A DNA stretch of 64,000 bases from positions 124,001-188,000 of the forward strand of contig NZ_CP085327.1 of assembly GCF_020614375.1 (NCBI RefSeq). Direction: 5' to 3'. Every line of letters begins with the position of its first letter. Within the stretch, counting starts at the first letter, position 1. This stretch comes from Haladaptatus salinisoli (lineage in GTDB: Archaea; Halobacteriota; Halobacteria; Halobacteriales; Haladaptataceae). Under the pieces are notes generated by a model. The model did no database searches. It was not told where the DNA came from and saw only the letters and a list, made by a program, of their open reading frames with translations. Shown piece by piece: positions 43,566 to 51,638 of this stretch. Position numbers and translations under genes: made by a program.

Positions 43566-43880
43566 TTACGGTTTTCCGCCGACGGGGGGCCGACGACAGC
43601 GGACGAAGGTGCACGTCTCGAACGGACGCCGCCGTCCCCGGTGCGTCGACGGGTCCGAGGACTCGGTCTCCCCCGGCGGTACGGTTCCATCGTCCGCGAT
43701 TCGGCGGACGGCGACGAGGTGTCGGAAGCCGCGCGGGAGCACGTCGCGCCGGTCGTCCCGAGGCGCTCTTTCGACGATCGCGACCGCTTCCGACCGAATC
43801 GCGGGCACGAGACCGACGTCGTCGGGGAGAGTCTCGCGATCTTCGGTACCCTGCTCGACAGGTCGTGAAACATCTACCAA
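43566..43880 (-). CDS. Doubtful 104-residue protein upstream of glpA
   Basis: The frame [16 protein letters not shown] has a fairly natural composition up to residue 75 ([28 protein letters not shown]), then turns Arg/Pro-rich. No domain is recognised. It could be a real small gene in the glp transcript or just a long frame in GC-rich DNA. I lean to the latter. Confidence 0.25.
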   Translation of the reverse strand: MVDVSRPVEQGTEDRETLPDDVGLVPAIRSEAVAIVERAPRDDRRDVLPRGFRHLVAVRRIADDGTVPPGETESSDPSTHRGRRRPFETCTFVRCRRPPVGGKP

Positions 43881-43881
43881 G

Positions 43882-43889
43882 AGTTAAGA
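43882..43889 (+). promoter_or_regulatory. TATA-box-like element for the PRC-barrel gene
   Basis: agttaaga is centred about 30 nt before the ATG at 43915, consistent with a leaderless or near-leaderless mRNA. Confidence 0.4.
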
Positions 43890-43914
43890 CCCGCCCAAAC
43901 AATCACTCGTTCAT

Positions 43915-44205
43915 ATGGACGATACGCCAGAGGAAATTACGACGCTTGTCGGTCGGGAGGTGTACTCCAACAACGGTGTGTTCGTCGGCGAGGTGGACGA
44001 CGTTCGTCTCGATTTAGACGCGACCGCCGTGACCGGGCTCGCGCTCGGGGGGCTCAACGACGAACTGTTCAGCAGCCGAATCGAACCGGGACGCGGTGCA
44101 ATCATCCCCTACCGGTGGGTGCGCGCGGTCGGCGATGTCATCCTCATCAACGACGTCGTCGAGCGCCTGAAAGAACCGGAGGGAGAAGAGGAAGCGGCCG
44201 TCTAA
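43915..44205 (+). CDS. PRC-barrel domain protein
   Basis: A 96-residue protein with one PRC-barrel: EITTLVGREVYSNNGVFVGEVDDVRLDLD at residues 6-34 and GRGAIIPYRWVRAVGDVILIND at about 60-81. Such domains act as small interaction modules, in archaea including CdpB-type cell-division and ribosome-associated proteins. A strong acidic tail follows. It is convergent with the TrkA-N/DHH gene and overlaps it by 4 bp. Its partner is unknown. Confidence 0.85.
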   Translation: MDDTPEEITTLVGREVYSNNGVFVGEVDDVRLDLDATAVTGLALGGLNDELFSSRIEPGRGAIIPYRWVRAVGDVILINDVVERLKEPEGEEEAAV

Positions 44206-45647
44206 CTTCCGTTCGTCTCGCCGTCGACGCCCATCGCGTCGAACAGTTTCTTCTTGACGGCTTCCTCGGTGAGCGAGAGCAGGGTGTCGCGGTTGTCCTC
44301 GTTCGCCTCGATACCGGTGAAGATGCCGAGCGGAATCTCGGCGCTCGCCTGCGTGGAGTGGCCCGCCGCCTCGCCGATGTCGTCGAAGGCGTCCTGCAGG
44401 ACGTTGCCGATGTTCATTCGAATGTCCTTCGAGCGCGCGGCGAGGAAGATGGTGTCGTCCGCGATGCCGAAGACGGCGGTCGTCGTGATACCCTCCAGAT
44501 TCAGCAGGTGTTGTGCGGCCTGCGTCAACGCATCCCGGTCGCGGATGAAGCCCGCGTTGGTGACGAGGTGGCTCCCCTGCACGTCGCGGCTGGTGATGGC
44601 CTCCGCGAGCACGTCGAGCGTTTCGGGGGACATCGACGGCGACTCGACCTGCTCGAGCGTGTCGTGGTTGGCGAAGGGGTAGAGGTAGGCCGCCGCGGTG
44701 AGGTCCGCCGGCGTCGTGTCCCGTTTGAAATCGAGGGTTTCGGCCCGGATACCGTACAGGAGCGCCGTCGCAACCTCTTCGCTGAGGCTGATGTCGAACT
44801 CCTGGACGTACTTCGTCATGATGGTCGAGGTGGAGCTGACGTTCGGTCGAACGTCGGAGAACTCCGCCTCGTACTCCGTCTCGGGTTCGTAGTGGTCGAT
44901 GAGGATGTCGACCGGGTGGTCGAGTTCCGGTTCGGTCGCTCGCATGTGGTCGACGAGCGCGAACGTGTCGTACTCGGTGATGTCCACCTCGTCGCGCTGG
45001 AGCAGTTCGATACCGAGGAGATTGACGAACGCCCGGTTCTCCTGGTGGCCGATTTCGCCGAGATAGAGGATGTCCGCTTCGATGCCGAGGCTCTCGGCGA
45101 TGACCTGCAACGCGGCGGCGCTGGCGATGGAGTCCGGGTCGGGGTTGTCGTGGGTGAGGATGGCGAGCTTCGTCGAAACGCCCTCGACGACCGCCTGCAA
45201 CTGGCGGGCTTTGTACTCCAACTCGCCCGCTTCCAGCGACCGGAGCGCGGAGTTGGCGATGACGGTCGACGGGTTGATGACCACGTCCGCGCCCATCTCG
45301 GTGAGTTCGTCGGCGGAGACCGGGTCGCTCGCGCGAACGACGATGAACCGCTCGCCGCCGTGCGTCCGGAGGTTCGAGACGGCTTCCTTGTTCGCGGTGA
45401 CGTCGGACGAGAGGATGAGCACCACGTCGCGGTCGCCGACGGTCTCCACCACCGATTCGTCGCGGATATCCCCCGCCTGCGCGTTCAGGTCTTGGTCGCG
45501 GAGCGCCTCGACGCGGTCGCTGTCTCGGTCGACGATGAGCACTTCTTTGCCCTGTTCGATGAGCTCCTCTGCCACTGCGTACCCCACGCTCCCACAGCCG
45601 AGAATGGCGTACGTAGACATCGAGGAGATAGTAATCCCGGCGCTCAT
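44202..45647 (-). CDS. TrkA-N (NAD-binding) plus DHH-family phosphoesterase
   Basis: About 481 residues. The N-terminal RCK/TrkA-N domain (AILGCGSVGYAVAEEL, then VLIVDRDSDRVEAL) covers about 10-135. The DHH domain begins near 165 (THDNPDPDSIAS), with VDHM near 245 and an IDHYEP segment where most relatives have DHH. The DHHA1-like end follows (GSHLV, later GEAAGHSTQAS). Such proteins may cleave cyclic dinucleotides or short RNA; c-di-AMP hydrolysis is a possibility given dacZ in this window. An attaagta box at 45674-45681 suits the ATG at 45647; 45620 is an alternative start. Confidence 0.85.
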   Translation of the reverse strand: MSAGITISSMSTYAILGCGSVGYAVAEELIEQGKEVLIVDRDSDRVEALRDQDLNAQAGDIRDESVVETVGDRDVVLILSSDVTANKEAVSNLRTHGGERFIVVRASDPVSADELTEMGADVVINPSTVIANSALRSLEAGELEYKARQLQAVVEGVSTKLAILTHDNPDPDSIASAAALQVIAESLGIEADILYLGEIGHQENRAFVNLLGIELLQRDEVDITEYDTFALVDHMRATEPELDHPVDILIDHYEPETEYEAEFSDVRPNVSSTSTIMTKYVQEFDISLSEEVATALLYGIRAETLDFKRDTTPADLTAAAYLYPFANHDTLEQVESPSMSPETLDVLAEAITSRDVQGSHLVTNAGFIRDRDALTQAAQHLLNLEGITTTAVFGIADDTIFLAARSKDIRMNIGNVLQDAFDDIGEAAGHSTQASAEIPLGIFTGIEANEDNRDTLLSLTEEAVKKKLFDAMGVDGETNGS

Positions 45648-45922
45648 TACTACTGGTTGGTTGCTCGGGTCGGTACTTAATCCTCCCGAAGCAACCACGA
45701 AACCAGCCGTCGGCCCTTTTACTCGCGATGCGAGCGATTCGGGTTCGCCGCCGAAACTGTCGAACCGAACGCCGGAAAGCGCACCTTGAATCCGCGGCTC
45801 CGTTCTCCGCTACCGCCGGCGCAAAACGGTGAGTCTCCGGAGCCCGCTGGCGGTGAATTCGCCCGGTCGAAAACGGCATCCTCCCGCGCCCAAACCGCGG
45901 TACCGCAATCCGAAAGGAAACG

Positions 45923-45929
45923 TATTTAC
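45923..45929 (+). promoter_or_regulatory. TATA-box-like element for tRNA-Lys
   Basis: tatttac begins 35 nt before the first base of tRNA-Lys, matching the expected archaeal spacing for a tRNA promoter. Confidence 0.5.
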
Positions 45930-45957
45930 GTGATTCCCCACTTTGTCCGAGTGCGTT

Positions 45958-46031
45958 GGGCCGGTAGCTCAGTTAGGCAGAGCGTCTGACTCTTAATCAG
46001 ACGGTCGCGTGTTCAAATCGCGCCCGGCCCG
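45958..46031 (+). tRNA. tRNA-Lys (anticodon CTT)
   Basis: The 74-nt sequence has acceptor stem GGGCCGG pairing with CCGGCCC and a D arm TAGCTCAGTTAGGCAGAGC. The anticodon loop CTCTTAA sits on TCTGA/TCAGA, and the T arm has GTTCAAATC. No intron is seen. Its 3' end borders an AT-rich segment with an integrase remnant, so it is a probable integration site. Confidence 0.95.
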
Positions 46032-46363
46032 TCACCACTTCTGTCGAAACTCATTGATCGCAAATAGAGGTTTCACAACCTCTGGTCGTATATTTCCATT
46101 ATTCCTGAGTGAAATAGCTGTTTTCGCAGAGGAGAATTCATCACGCGAAGTGACGGTTCGCCGGGCGTGCACGCAATTTTTTACCACTTGAGTTTAAAGC
46201 AGGTGCTTCTCTGAGATAAAGCGTATCGGGGCGGGTCTCTTTCTGTACGGTTCGGTATAGGTCTTCAATGAGCATCGCCATTGCATTGATTTGGGTTCTC
46301 GACACTACAAGAGGAGGTTGAGTCTATAGAAGATATTTACCGGAGAAGAGACTGCTTGTCGCT
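46032..46363. other. AT-rich stretch after tRNA-Lys, no gene recognised
   Basis: Base composition shifts sharply to A/T from the tRNA end. It contains no convincing frame or RNA. gatatttac at 46332-46340 is a likely promoter box for the lipoprotein that follows. Confidence 0.55.
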
Positions 46364-46855
46364 ATGAACCGCCGGAAATTCCTCCAGATCACTATTTTAG
46401 GAAGCAGTACGCTAGGTGGTTGTTTAAAAGGGAAAGAAAACGACGAGGATGTGTCATCAAAAGACTTCAATATAACACAAACTCCTGTTTTTGACTGCTT
46501 TGAAAATTCAGCGATTATAAAGTTCTATAGGAAGGAAAACAAAATAGTTGTTAACGGGCAACTAGAAAGTGGCGGAAGATCTTGTACACGAACTATTCTG
46601 GATAGCGCAACGTTTTTGGAGAATACTTGTGTGTTGAAAATAATCGTGGCAGATGAATCCACAGGTGGTAACAGTTGTACCTTAGAAGAGGGGATTGTTC
46701 CATATCGAGTATCTATAGTTCTGAAACCAGATTCGCTACAAAAGGTCAATATTATTCATAAAAATAAGCGTGGAAATGTTCATTTTGATAGAACAGCAGA
46801 TATAACGTCCACAGAAGGTGAAAAGGTAGTCACGAAGAAAATAAAGTGTCAATAG
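46364..46855 (+). CDS. AT-rich putative lipoprotein, unknown
   Basis: A 163-residue protein starting MNRRKFLQITILGSSTLGGC. It has a Tat-like RRKFL and a lipobox ending in Cys20, so it would be exported and lipid-anchored. The mature part has several Cys (CFENS, SCTRT, NTCVL, SCTLEE, KIKC) that could form disulfides, and beta-rich strands. Its codons are far richer in A/T than the rest of the window, marking foreign origin. No family is recognised. Confidence 0.65.
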   Translation: MNRRKFLQITILGSSTLGGCLKGKENDEDVSSKDFNITQTPVFDCFENSAIIKFYRKENKIVVNGQLESGGRSCTRTILDSATFLENTCVLKIIVADESTGGNSCTLEEGIVPYRVSIVLKPDSLQKVNIIHKNKRGNVHFDRTADITSTEGEKVVTKKIKCQ

Positions 46856-46908
46856 GTTTCGACCGATAGATCCTCGCTCTGTATTCAGTACGTCATTCTC
46901 GTCACATT

Positions 46909-47180
46909 TTAGTCTAATTCGTGAAAGTAGTCACCTCGTGAGTTCATTTCTTCATGTTTGGTTCGTTGGACGTAGTGCTTTTTCAGTACCTCTTGACTCA
47001 CGTCTATTCTTTCGCTTACCGCATTAGCGGGAACATCGTTCAATCGTGCCCGCGTTATCGCACCCTTGCGCACAGCGTGTGGACTCACGTCCGATGGATA
47101 TTTGCTTGCATCGTGTTTCTTTGCATCGCCTCACAGGGTTCTGTTTCTCTGCCGTGAGGGCATGTTCCAAGGTGATAGAG
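46909..47180 (-). pseudogene. Remnant of a tyrosine recombinase/integrase (C-terminal part, frameshifted)
   Basis: Reading the minus strand, one frame gives LYHLGTCPHGRETEPCEAMQ from 47180 to 47121. Another gives KKHDASKYPSDVSPHAVRKG through TRARLNDVPANAVSERIDVS to a stop at 46909. The two join at about 47115-47125 by a frameshift. The order matches haloarchaeal phage-type integrases: the CPHG..C zinc-like segment, the catalytic HxxR (PHAVRKG), and the nucleophilic Tyr in LKKHYVQRT. The N-terminal half is absent, so it is an inactive relic beside tRNA-Lys. Confidence 0.75.
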
Positions 47181-47300
47181 GGCGCGTGAGTTGCATCTCT
47201 CCAGAAACGGACGTCGTGCGCGAAATACTCACATAGACAGCCGACGTAGGTAGAGCCGAGAAAAGGGAGATAGCCATGCTCGAGGAGCGAGGTATCCGGG

Positions 47301-47681
47301 ATGATCGTATACGTTGACCGATCGACGGTGCGCGAGGGGAAACTGGGCGAACTCAAGGCAGCGATGACTGAACTGGTGGATTTCGTCGAAGCGAACGAAC
47401 CCGACATACTGTCGTACGACGTCTACTTCACCGATGACGGTACGCGGATGACCGTAATGCACGCGCACGCCGATTCGGCGTCGTTGGCGTATCACTTGGA
47501 GGTCGCCGGGCCTGAGTTCCCCCCGATCGGGGAGTTCATCGAACTCGAAACCATCGACGTGTACGGTCGACCGGACGAGAACATCGTCCGAGAGATGAGG
47601 GAAAAGGCGTCGATGCTGGGAACCGGGCGCGTGTCGATACACGATCTCTACGACGGGATCGATCGCGCTCCCGTCGACTAG
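47301..47681 (+). CDS. Antibiotic-biosynthesis-monooxygenase-like (ABM fold) protein
   Basis: A 126-residue protein. The beginning MIVYVDRSTVREGKLGELKAAMTELVDFVEANEPDILSYDVYF follows the ABM dimeric alpha-beta barrel pattern (strand, helix, strand). It is followed by THMTVMHAH-type strand TRMTVMHAHADSASL. Such proteins often act as quinol or heme monooxygenases or as small stress proteins. No cofactor residue can be assigned. It lies alone just past the integrase remnant. Confidence 0.65.
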   Translation: MIVYVDRSTVREGKLGELKAAMTELVDFVEANEPDILSYDVYFTDDGTRMTVMHAHADSASLAYHLEVAGPEFPPIGEFIELETIDVYGRPDENIVREMREKASMLGTGRVSIHDLYDGIDRAPVD

Positions 47682-47809
47682 CCTGCGTGGCGAAGCGTCC
47701 CGTATCGGCGATGATCGTGCCGGAAACGGAAGGCGATCCTCGGGAGCTTCTGGACCCCGGCGAATGGTGTGCAATTTTATAACAGCTCGCGCGGATGGTG
47801 GGGACGAGC

Positions 47810-48007
47810 ATGCCCTCCAACGATACCGTAAATCGGTACGTCGTCGCCGGAATCGTGATCGCCCTGTTGGTCTCTTTCCTCTACAGCGTTCTCATCGCCG
47901 GCAGGCCGCTCGGTTGGCTCGGCGTCGTAATCCTGTTGGCGATATTCCATCTCGGTTGGCGGTTCGTTCGGGCGTTGGAACGAATCGCGGACGCGTTGGA
48001 ACCGTGA
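47810..48007 (+). CDS. Small two-span membrane protein
   Basis: A 65-residue protein (MPSNDTVNRYVVAG). Two spans cover about residues 12-31 and 35-50, followed by an amphipathic C-terminal helix (FVRALERIADALEP). The box aattttat at 47773-47780 precedes the ATG at 47810 by about 33 nt, preferred over the ATG at 47795. No family is recognised. Confidence 0.55.
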   Translation: MPSNDTVNRYVVAGIVIALLVSFLYSVLIAGRPLGWLGVVILLAIFHLGWRFVRALERIADALEP

Positions 48008-48146
48008 GTTCGAGAGAGGTTCAGAATTTCCATCGACCGTCCCCGCCGAGTGCGTTCGGGGGACTGAATCGCCGGCGGTGCCGATTTTGGTTCTCGGACG
48101 ACAGCCGTAGGAAGATCGATTTGTCGCGTCGACGCACGGTAACGGG

Positions 48147-48434
48147 ATGGCCGAAGTACGGTTCGACGATTCGTTTTTCGGGGCGACGGTCGGTTTCCTT
48201 CCTTCGTTCGTCGGCGTATCGATGGTTCTCTTTCCCGCGATTGGAATCGGTAACGCGCTCCTCGGATCCCCGTTGGCGGACGCGACGGTGAGGCTGCTCG
48301 TCGGGCTTCTCCTCGCGGTCGGTATCGCGGCGCTCGATCTGCAGTTCGCCGGCGCGAACCCGGTGCCGCAAGCCGTGCTGGCCGCGGCGTCGTACGTGGC
48401 TGCATTCCTGTTCGTGAGGCGACGGAATCGATAG
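48147..48434 (+). CDS. Small three-span membrane protein
   Basis: A 95-residue protein starting MAEVRFDDSFFGATVG. Three hydrophobic stretches (about 10-32, 47-63, 72-90) end in FVRRRNR. No family is recognised. It lies in a run of small membrane-protein genes and may be expressed on its own. Confidence 0.55.
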   Translation: MAEVRFDDSFFGATVGFLPSFVGVSMVLFPAIGIGNALLGSPLADATVRLLVGLLLAVGIAALDLQFAGANPVPQAVLAAASYVAAFLFVRRRNR

Positions 48435-48639
48435 CTAATCGGCGAGACCGTCGGCCCGCTCCCGAGAAACGACGACGTACCATTGCGGCGTTCTCCTCTT
48501 CCAGCGGTCGCCGGTTCTGCGATCGTGACTGTGGTTTTAAGTCGGTCGCCCGCCGACACTCACCGAACCCCATGCCCGTTCCGACCGCCGCGAACGAACG
48601 CGGTTATCCCCTCGTGCGCGCTCGTCACCGCCGAGTGGA

Positions 48640-48987
48640 ATGACCGAGGACAGCGACGTACGGGAGATCGCTGCGCTCCTCGAAGACGAGTACGCCCATG
48701 CCATCCTCATCCAGACGAGCGACCGAGCTATGTCCGCGGACGAACTGAGCGACGCGTGCGACGCGTCCGTCTCGACCGTCTATCGACGCATCGAGCGGCT
48801 TCGAGAGCACGACCTGCTCTCCGAACAGCTACAACTCGACCGGGACGGGCACCACTACAGAACGTACACGGCGCGGCTCCAGCGAATCGAGATCGAACTG
48901 ACGGACGGCGCGTTCGAGATGGAAGTTACGTACCGACCCGAGGACGCCGCCGACCGATTCACCGACCTATTCGAGGGGTTGCGGTAG
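48640..48987 (+). CDS. ArsR-type winged-helix regulator
   Basis: A 115-residue protein. A winged-helix domain with recognition helix CDASVSTVYRRIERLREHDL at about residues 43-62 and a wing LDRDGHHYRTYTARLQRI follows the haloarchaeal HTH_20/ArsR pattern. A short dimerising end (DAADRFTDLFEGLR) closes it. Its stop is 1 bp before the DUF7521-like gene. Regulator and membrane partners therefore form one operon, suggesting it controls or senses through them. Confidence 0.82.
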   Translation: MTEDSDVREIAALLEDEYAHAILIQTSDRAMSADELSDACDASVSTVYRRIERLREHDLLSEQLQLDRDGHHYRTYTARLQRIEIELTDGAFEMEVTYRPEDAADRFTDLFEGLR

Positions 48988-48988
48988 C

Positions 48989-49369
48989 ATGCGGTCGCTC
49001 TTCCAAACCACGACGGACGCGACGGGCGGGTCGCCGCTCCTCGTCGTCCTGGCGCTGCTCGGACTGCTCCTCACCGCCTGTCTGTCGCTCGCGGTCGCCT
49101 ACGTCGTGGTTCGCGGCTACCGGCGGAATCGGAACCGCGGACGGTTGTATCTGGCCGCGGGACTCGTGCTGCTCACGACCGGACCGATACTGCTCCAGTT
49201 CGTTCTGGCGACCTTCACGGACGTTTCGTCGGTCGTCCGCGCCGCGGCCGCGAACGCGAGCAAGCTACTCGGCCTCGGTGCCGTGCTCTACGCGATCTAC
49301 GGGGCCGAGCGCCCGCGCGAAGCGACCCCGACGAACGACGCCGACGAATCGAACCGGGTGAGAAGATGA
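48989..49369 (+). CDS. DUF7521-like three-span membrane protein (first copy)
   Basis: A 126-residue protein with three spans. The middle segment YVVVRGYRRNRNRGRLYLAAGLVLLTTGP is the family signature: after span one comes a basic loop, then 'LYLAxGxxLLTxxP'. It is the first of two tandem copies and overlaps the second by 4 bp. Cotranscribed with the ArsR-type regulator. Its function is unknown; the fixed genomic pairing with HTH proteins in haloarchaea suggests a signalling membrane partner. Confidence 0.72.
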   Translation: MRSLFQTTTDATGGSPLLVVLALLGLLLTACLSLAVAYVVVRGYRRNRNRGRLYLAAGLVLLTTGPILLQFVLATFTDVSSVVRAAAANASKLLGLGAVLYAIYGAERPREATPTNDADESNRVRR

Positions 49370-49674
49370 TAGCACCGCTTCGGCTTCCGGACGCGCTGGG
49401 GAACGCCGACGGACTCATCTTCGCGTTCGCGGCGGTTACCGCGATCGCGGGAGCGTTCGTCGCGTACCAAGCCTATCGCGGCTATCGACGCAACGAGAGC
49501 CGGCCGATGCTGTATCTCGCGGTCGGAATCGCACTCCTGACCGTCGTGCCCGTCGGCGTGGACTACGCGCTCGTGGCGCTGACGGGCGCGACCGACGCGG
49601 AGATTTTGCTACCGGTCACGGTCGCGCACCTCGCGGGCGTGGCCGCGATCCTGTACGCGCTCACCAGAGCGTAG
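49366..49674 (+). CDS. DUF7521-like three-span membrane protein (second copy)
   Basis: A 102-residue protein paralogous to the preceding one, sharing YQAYRGYRRNESRPMLYLAVGIALLTVVP. It has three spans and a short end. The 4-bp overlap with the first copy implies coupled translation. Duplicate copies may form a hetero-oligomer. Function unknown. Confidence 0.72.
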   Translation: MIAPLRLPDALGNADGLIFAFAAVTAIAGAFVAYQAYRGYRRNESRPMLYLAVGIALLTVVPVGVDYALVALTGATDAEILLPVTVAHLAGVAAILYALTRA

Positions 49675-49718
49675 ATCGAACCGGCGCAGAGCGAAAGGAG
49701 CGACCGGTCGGGGGCGTT

Positions 49719-50453
49719 TCAGTAACGTCGCGGCGCGAGCATGACCCGCGCGTACCGACCCCACAGTTGCGCGAGGACGTTGAACAACTGGAGCGAACAC
49801 AACAGGAGCACGCAGCCGAGACCGGCGACTAACAGGGCCCCCGGCAGCGTCTCCACCTGCCACGACCCGACCTGAACCGTCGTCGTGAGACCGACCAAGA
49901 GGTTGTCCCAACCGAACGCGAGGTCGAGCGTCACGTCACCGGACGGAATCGGCCCGAAAGCGTGCGCGGTGACGGGAGCGTCCCGATAGTACAGCGGGGC
50001 CGACACGAAACTGACCGACGTCGCCAGCACCGACGCTAGTAACGTGATCGAGAGGTTTCCGAGGACGAACACGCTCAGCAGGTACGCGACCGCCTTCCAC
50101 GTCAGAGCCTCGGTTACGAGCCGCTTCGCTCGAGTTAGGAGACCGCCTTCGGTCTCGGCGGCGGGGGGAACGTCGACTCCCAGCAGTGCGCCGACGAGGG
50201 TTCGTTCGAACGTCGCCAGTCCGACGACCGCCGCGAGGAGAAGGAGGAGAATCGGGACGCCGATACCGACGAACAGGAGGGGGATGCCGGCCGAGACTCC
50301 CACCATCAAAAGCACGAAGTAGGCGATTCCCCGCGGAAAGGCCGACGCGAGATAGAGGAGATTGCGATACGTTTGCGCCCGCGCCGGAGCGCGGAGAACG
50401 CGACTTAGCGGTCCGCCGGAATCGCGCGTTCGGGAAGAGGTCTGAGTTGACAT
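49719..50453 (-). CDS. Sensor-domain (PF13796-like) membrane protein
   Basis: A 244-residue protein from the ATG at 50453. After a polar start, spans appear at about residues 37-60 (LASAFPRGIAYFVLLMVGVSAGI), 62-80, 128-150, and near 210-230. The YLLLxFPLGIxYF-type opening and the late VTLDLAFGWDNLLVG-like region match the 'putative sensor' domain found in bacterial and haloarchaeal kinases. Here it has no attached kinase. It is convergent with the DUF7521-like pair. Confidence 0.68.
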   Translation of the reverse strand: MSTQTSSRTRDSGGPLSRVLRAPARAQTYRNLLYLASAFPRGIAYFVLLMVGVSAGIPLLFVGIGVPILLLLLAAVVGLATFERTLVGALLGVDVPPAAETEGGLLTRAKRLVTEALTWKAVAYLLSVFVLGNLSITLLASVLATSVSFVSAPLYYRDAPVTAHAFGPIPSGDVTLDLAFGWDNLLVGLTTTVQVGSWQVETLPGALLVAGLGCVLLLCSLQLFNVLAQLWGRYARVMLAPRRY

Positions 50454-50662
50454 CGTTCTGCTCTCGGACGGCGCTCGACGCGCGTCTGTGTGCACCGTAG
50501 AACCGGAGTATCCTTAATCGGCGCGGTTCGTCGACTCTCGTCGTATCGACCGACACGATAGGGACCTCGAATATAAGCGTTTCGCAGAAACGCCGCCTCT
50601 GCGACCGTGCTTCCCGTCTTATCGTTCTCCCGTTCGCAGAAACGGATGGAGAAGACCAACGT

Positions 50663-51238
50663 ATGACTTCCAAACGGACGAACTCCCGACGAGTGGCCGA
50701 CGCATCGGAACCGCGACCGAAAACCGACGGAGCGCGGAAACGCGGTTCGGGCGGCGTGGAAAGCGAGAGACGACGCTTCCTCCGTGCGGCGGGCGGTCTC
50801 GCGATCGTCGGCCTGCTCGCCGGCTGTACCGACGACGGCGACGGAGGTGGCGGCGGAAGCGGCGCGAGCAGCGTCGACGAGTGGCTGTCGAACACCGACA
50901 ACTACGACTCGGTTCGGGACGCGACCGGCGATGACGCCGTCACCGTCGAGGTGGGTCCCGCGAGTAACGAACTCGTGTTCGCACCGGCGGCGATTCGCGT
51001 CCGGCCCGGGACGACGGTCACGTGGAAGTGGGTCGGGAGCGGTCACCACAACGTCGTCGCCGAGGGCGGCCAGTTCGACAGCGGACAAGCGAAGACGGGC
51101 GGCACCTTCGAACACACGTTCGAAACGCCCGGAACGGTGCTCTACTACTGCGAACCGCACGAATCGGCGGGCATGAAGGGTGCCGTCGTCGTCGAAGGTG
51201 ACGGAGGCGGCGAGAACGCCGGAACCACCTCGGAGTGA
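50663..51238 (+). CDS. Halocyanin (blue copper lipoprotein)
   Basis: A 191-residue protein. A long N-terminal region carries a Tat-type RRRFLRAAGGLAIVGLLAGC with lipobox Cys near residue 55. After a Gly-rich linker, the cupredoxin (about 90-180) has ligands His in GSGHHNVVAEG, Cys in YYCEPHES (with the second His), and Met in SAGMKGAV. It carries electrons on the outer membrane face. DUF6220 follows after 3 bp, so the two may be linked in function. Confidence 0.9.
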   Translation: MTSKRTNSRRVADASEPRPKTDGARKRGSGGVESERRRFLRAAGGLAIVGLLAGCTDDGDGGGGGSGASSVDEWLSNTDNYDSVRDATGDDAVTVEVGPASNELVFAPAAIRVRPGTTVTWKWVGSGHHNVVAEGGQFDSGQAKTGGTFEHTFETPGTVLYYCEPHESAGMKGAVVVEGDGGGENAGTTSE

Positions 51239-51241
51239 CGG

Positions 51242-51637
51242 ATGACGACTTCGAGACGGGTTTCGTGGGCGCGCTACGGGTACGTTCTGCTGGCGGCCGT
51301 CTTCGCCGTCTGCGTTCTCGTACAGGTGTACATCGCCGGGATGGCGGTCTTCGTCGACCCGGCGAATTGGGAACTTCACACGACCTTCGTCCACCTCTTC
51401 GGATTCGTCCCGTTCTTACTGTTCGGTCTCGCCCTCCTCGGGCGACTTTCGAGAACCCTGAAGCTGCTCCCGGTCGGGTTGTACGCGCTCGTGATGGTTC
51501 AGTACGCGACGGCGCACCTGTTCGGTTCGCTGGTCGCCGCGCTTCACCCGGTCAACGCCATCGTAATCTTCGGCGCGGCGGTCGTCGCGCTGAAACGAGC
51601 GTGGGCGTCGGCGTCGGAGGCGGAGGCCGGTCCGTGA
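51242..51637 (+). CDS. DUF6220-like four-span membrane protein
   Basis: A 131-residue protein with four spans (about residues 12-34, 47-68, 76-94, 99-115). The HTTFVHLFGFVPFLLFGLALLG segment, with His in span two, and MVQYATAHLF in span three match DUF6220. The conserved His residues could bind heme. It begins 3 bp after the halocyanin stop, suggesting a copper-protein electron-transfer pair. This is inference. Confidence 0.72.
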   Translation: MTTSRRVSWARYGYVLLAAVFAVCVLVQVYIAGMAVFVDPANWELHTTFVHLFGFVPFLLFGLALLGRLSRTLKLLPVGLYALVMVQYATAHLFGSLVAALHPVNAIVIFGAAVVALKRAWASASEAEAGP

Positions 51638-51638
51638 G

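Larger units (their letters stand above)
43501..43914. other. 414-bp glp upstream region, largely empty
   Basis: It separates glpA from the divergent PRC-barrel gene. It should hold the glp promoter. One 104-residue frame (43566-43880, minus) is listed separately as doubtful. The agttaaga box at 43882-43889 faces the PRC-barrel gene. Confidence 0.5.
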
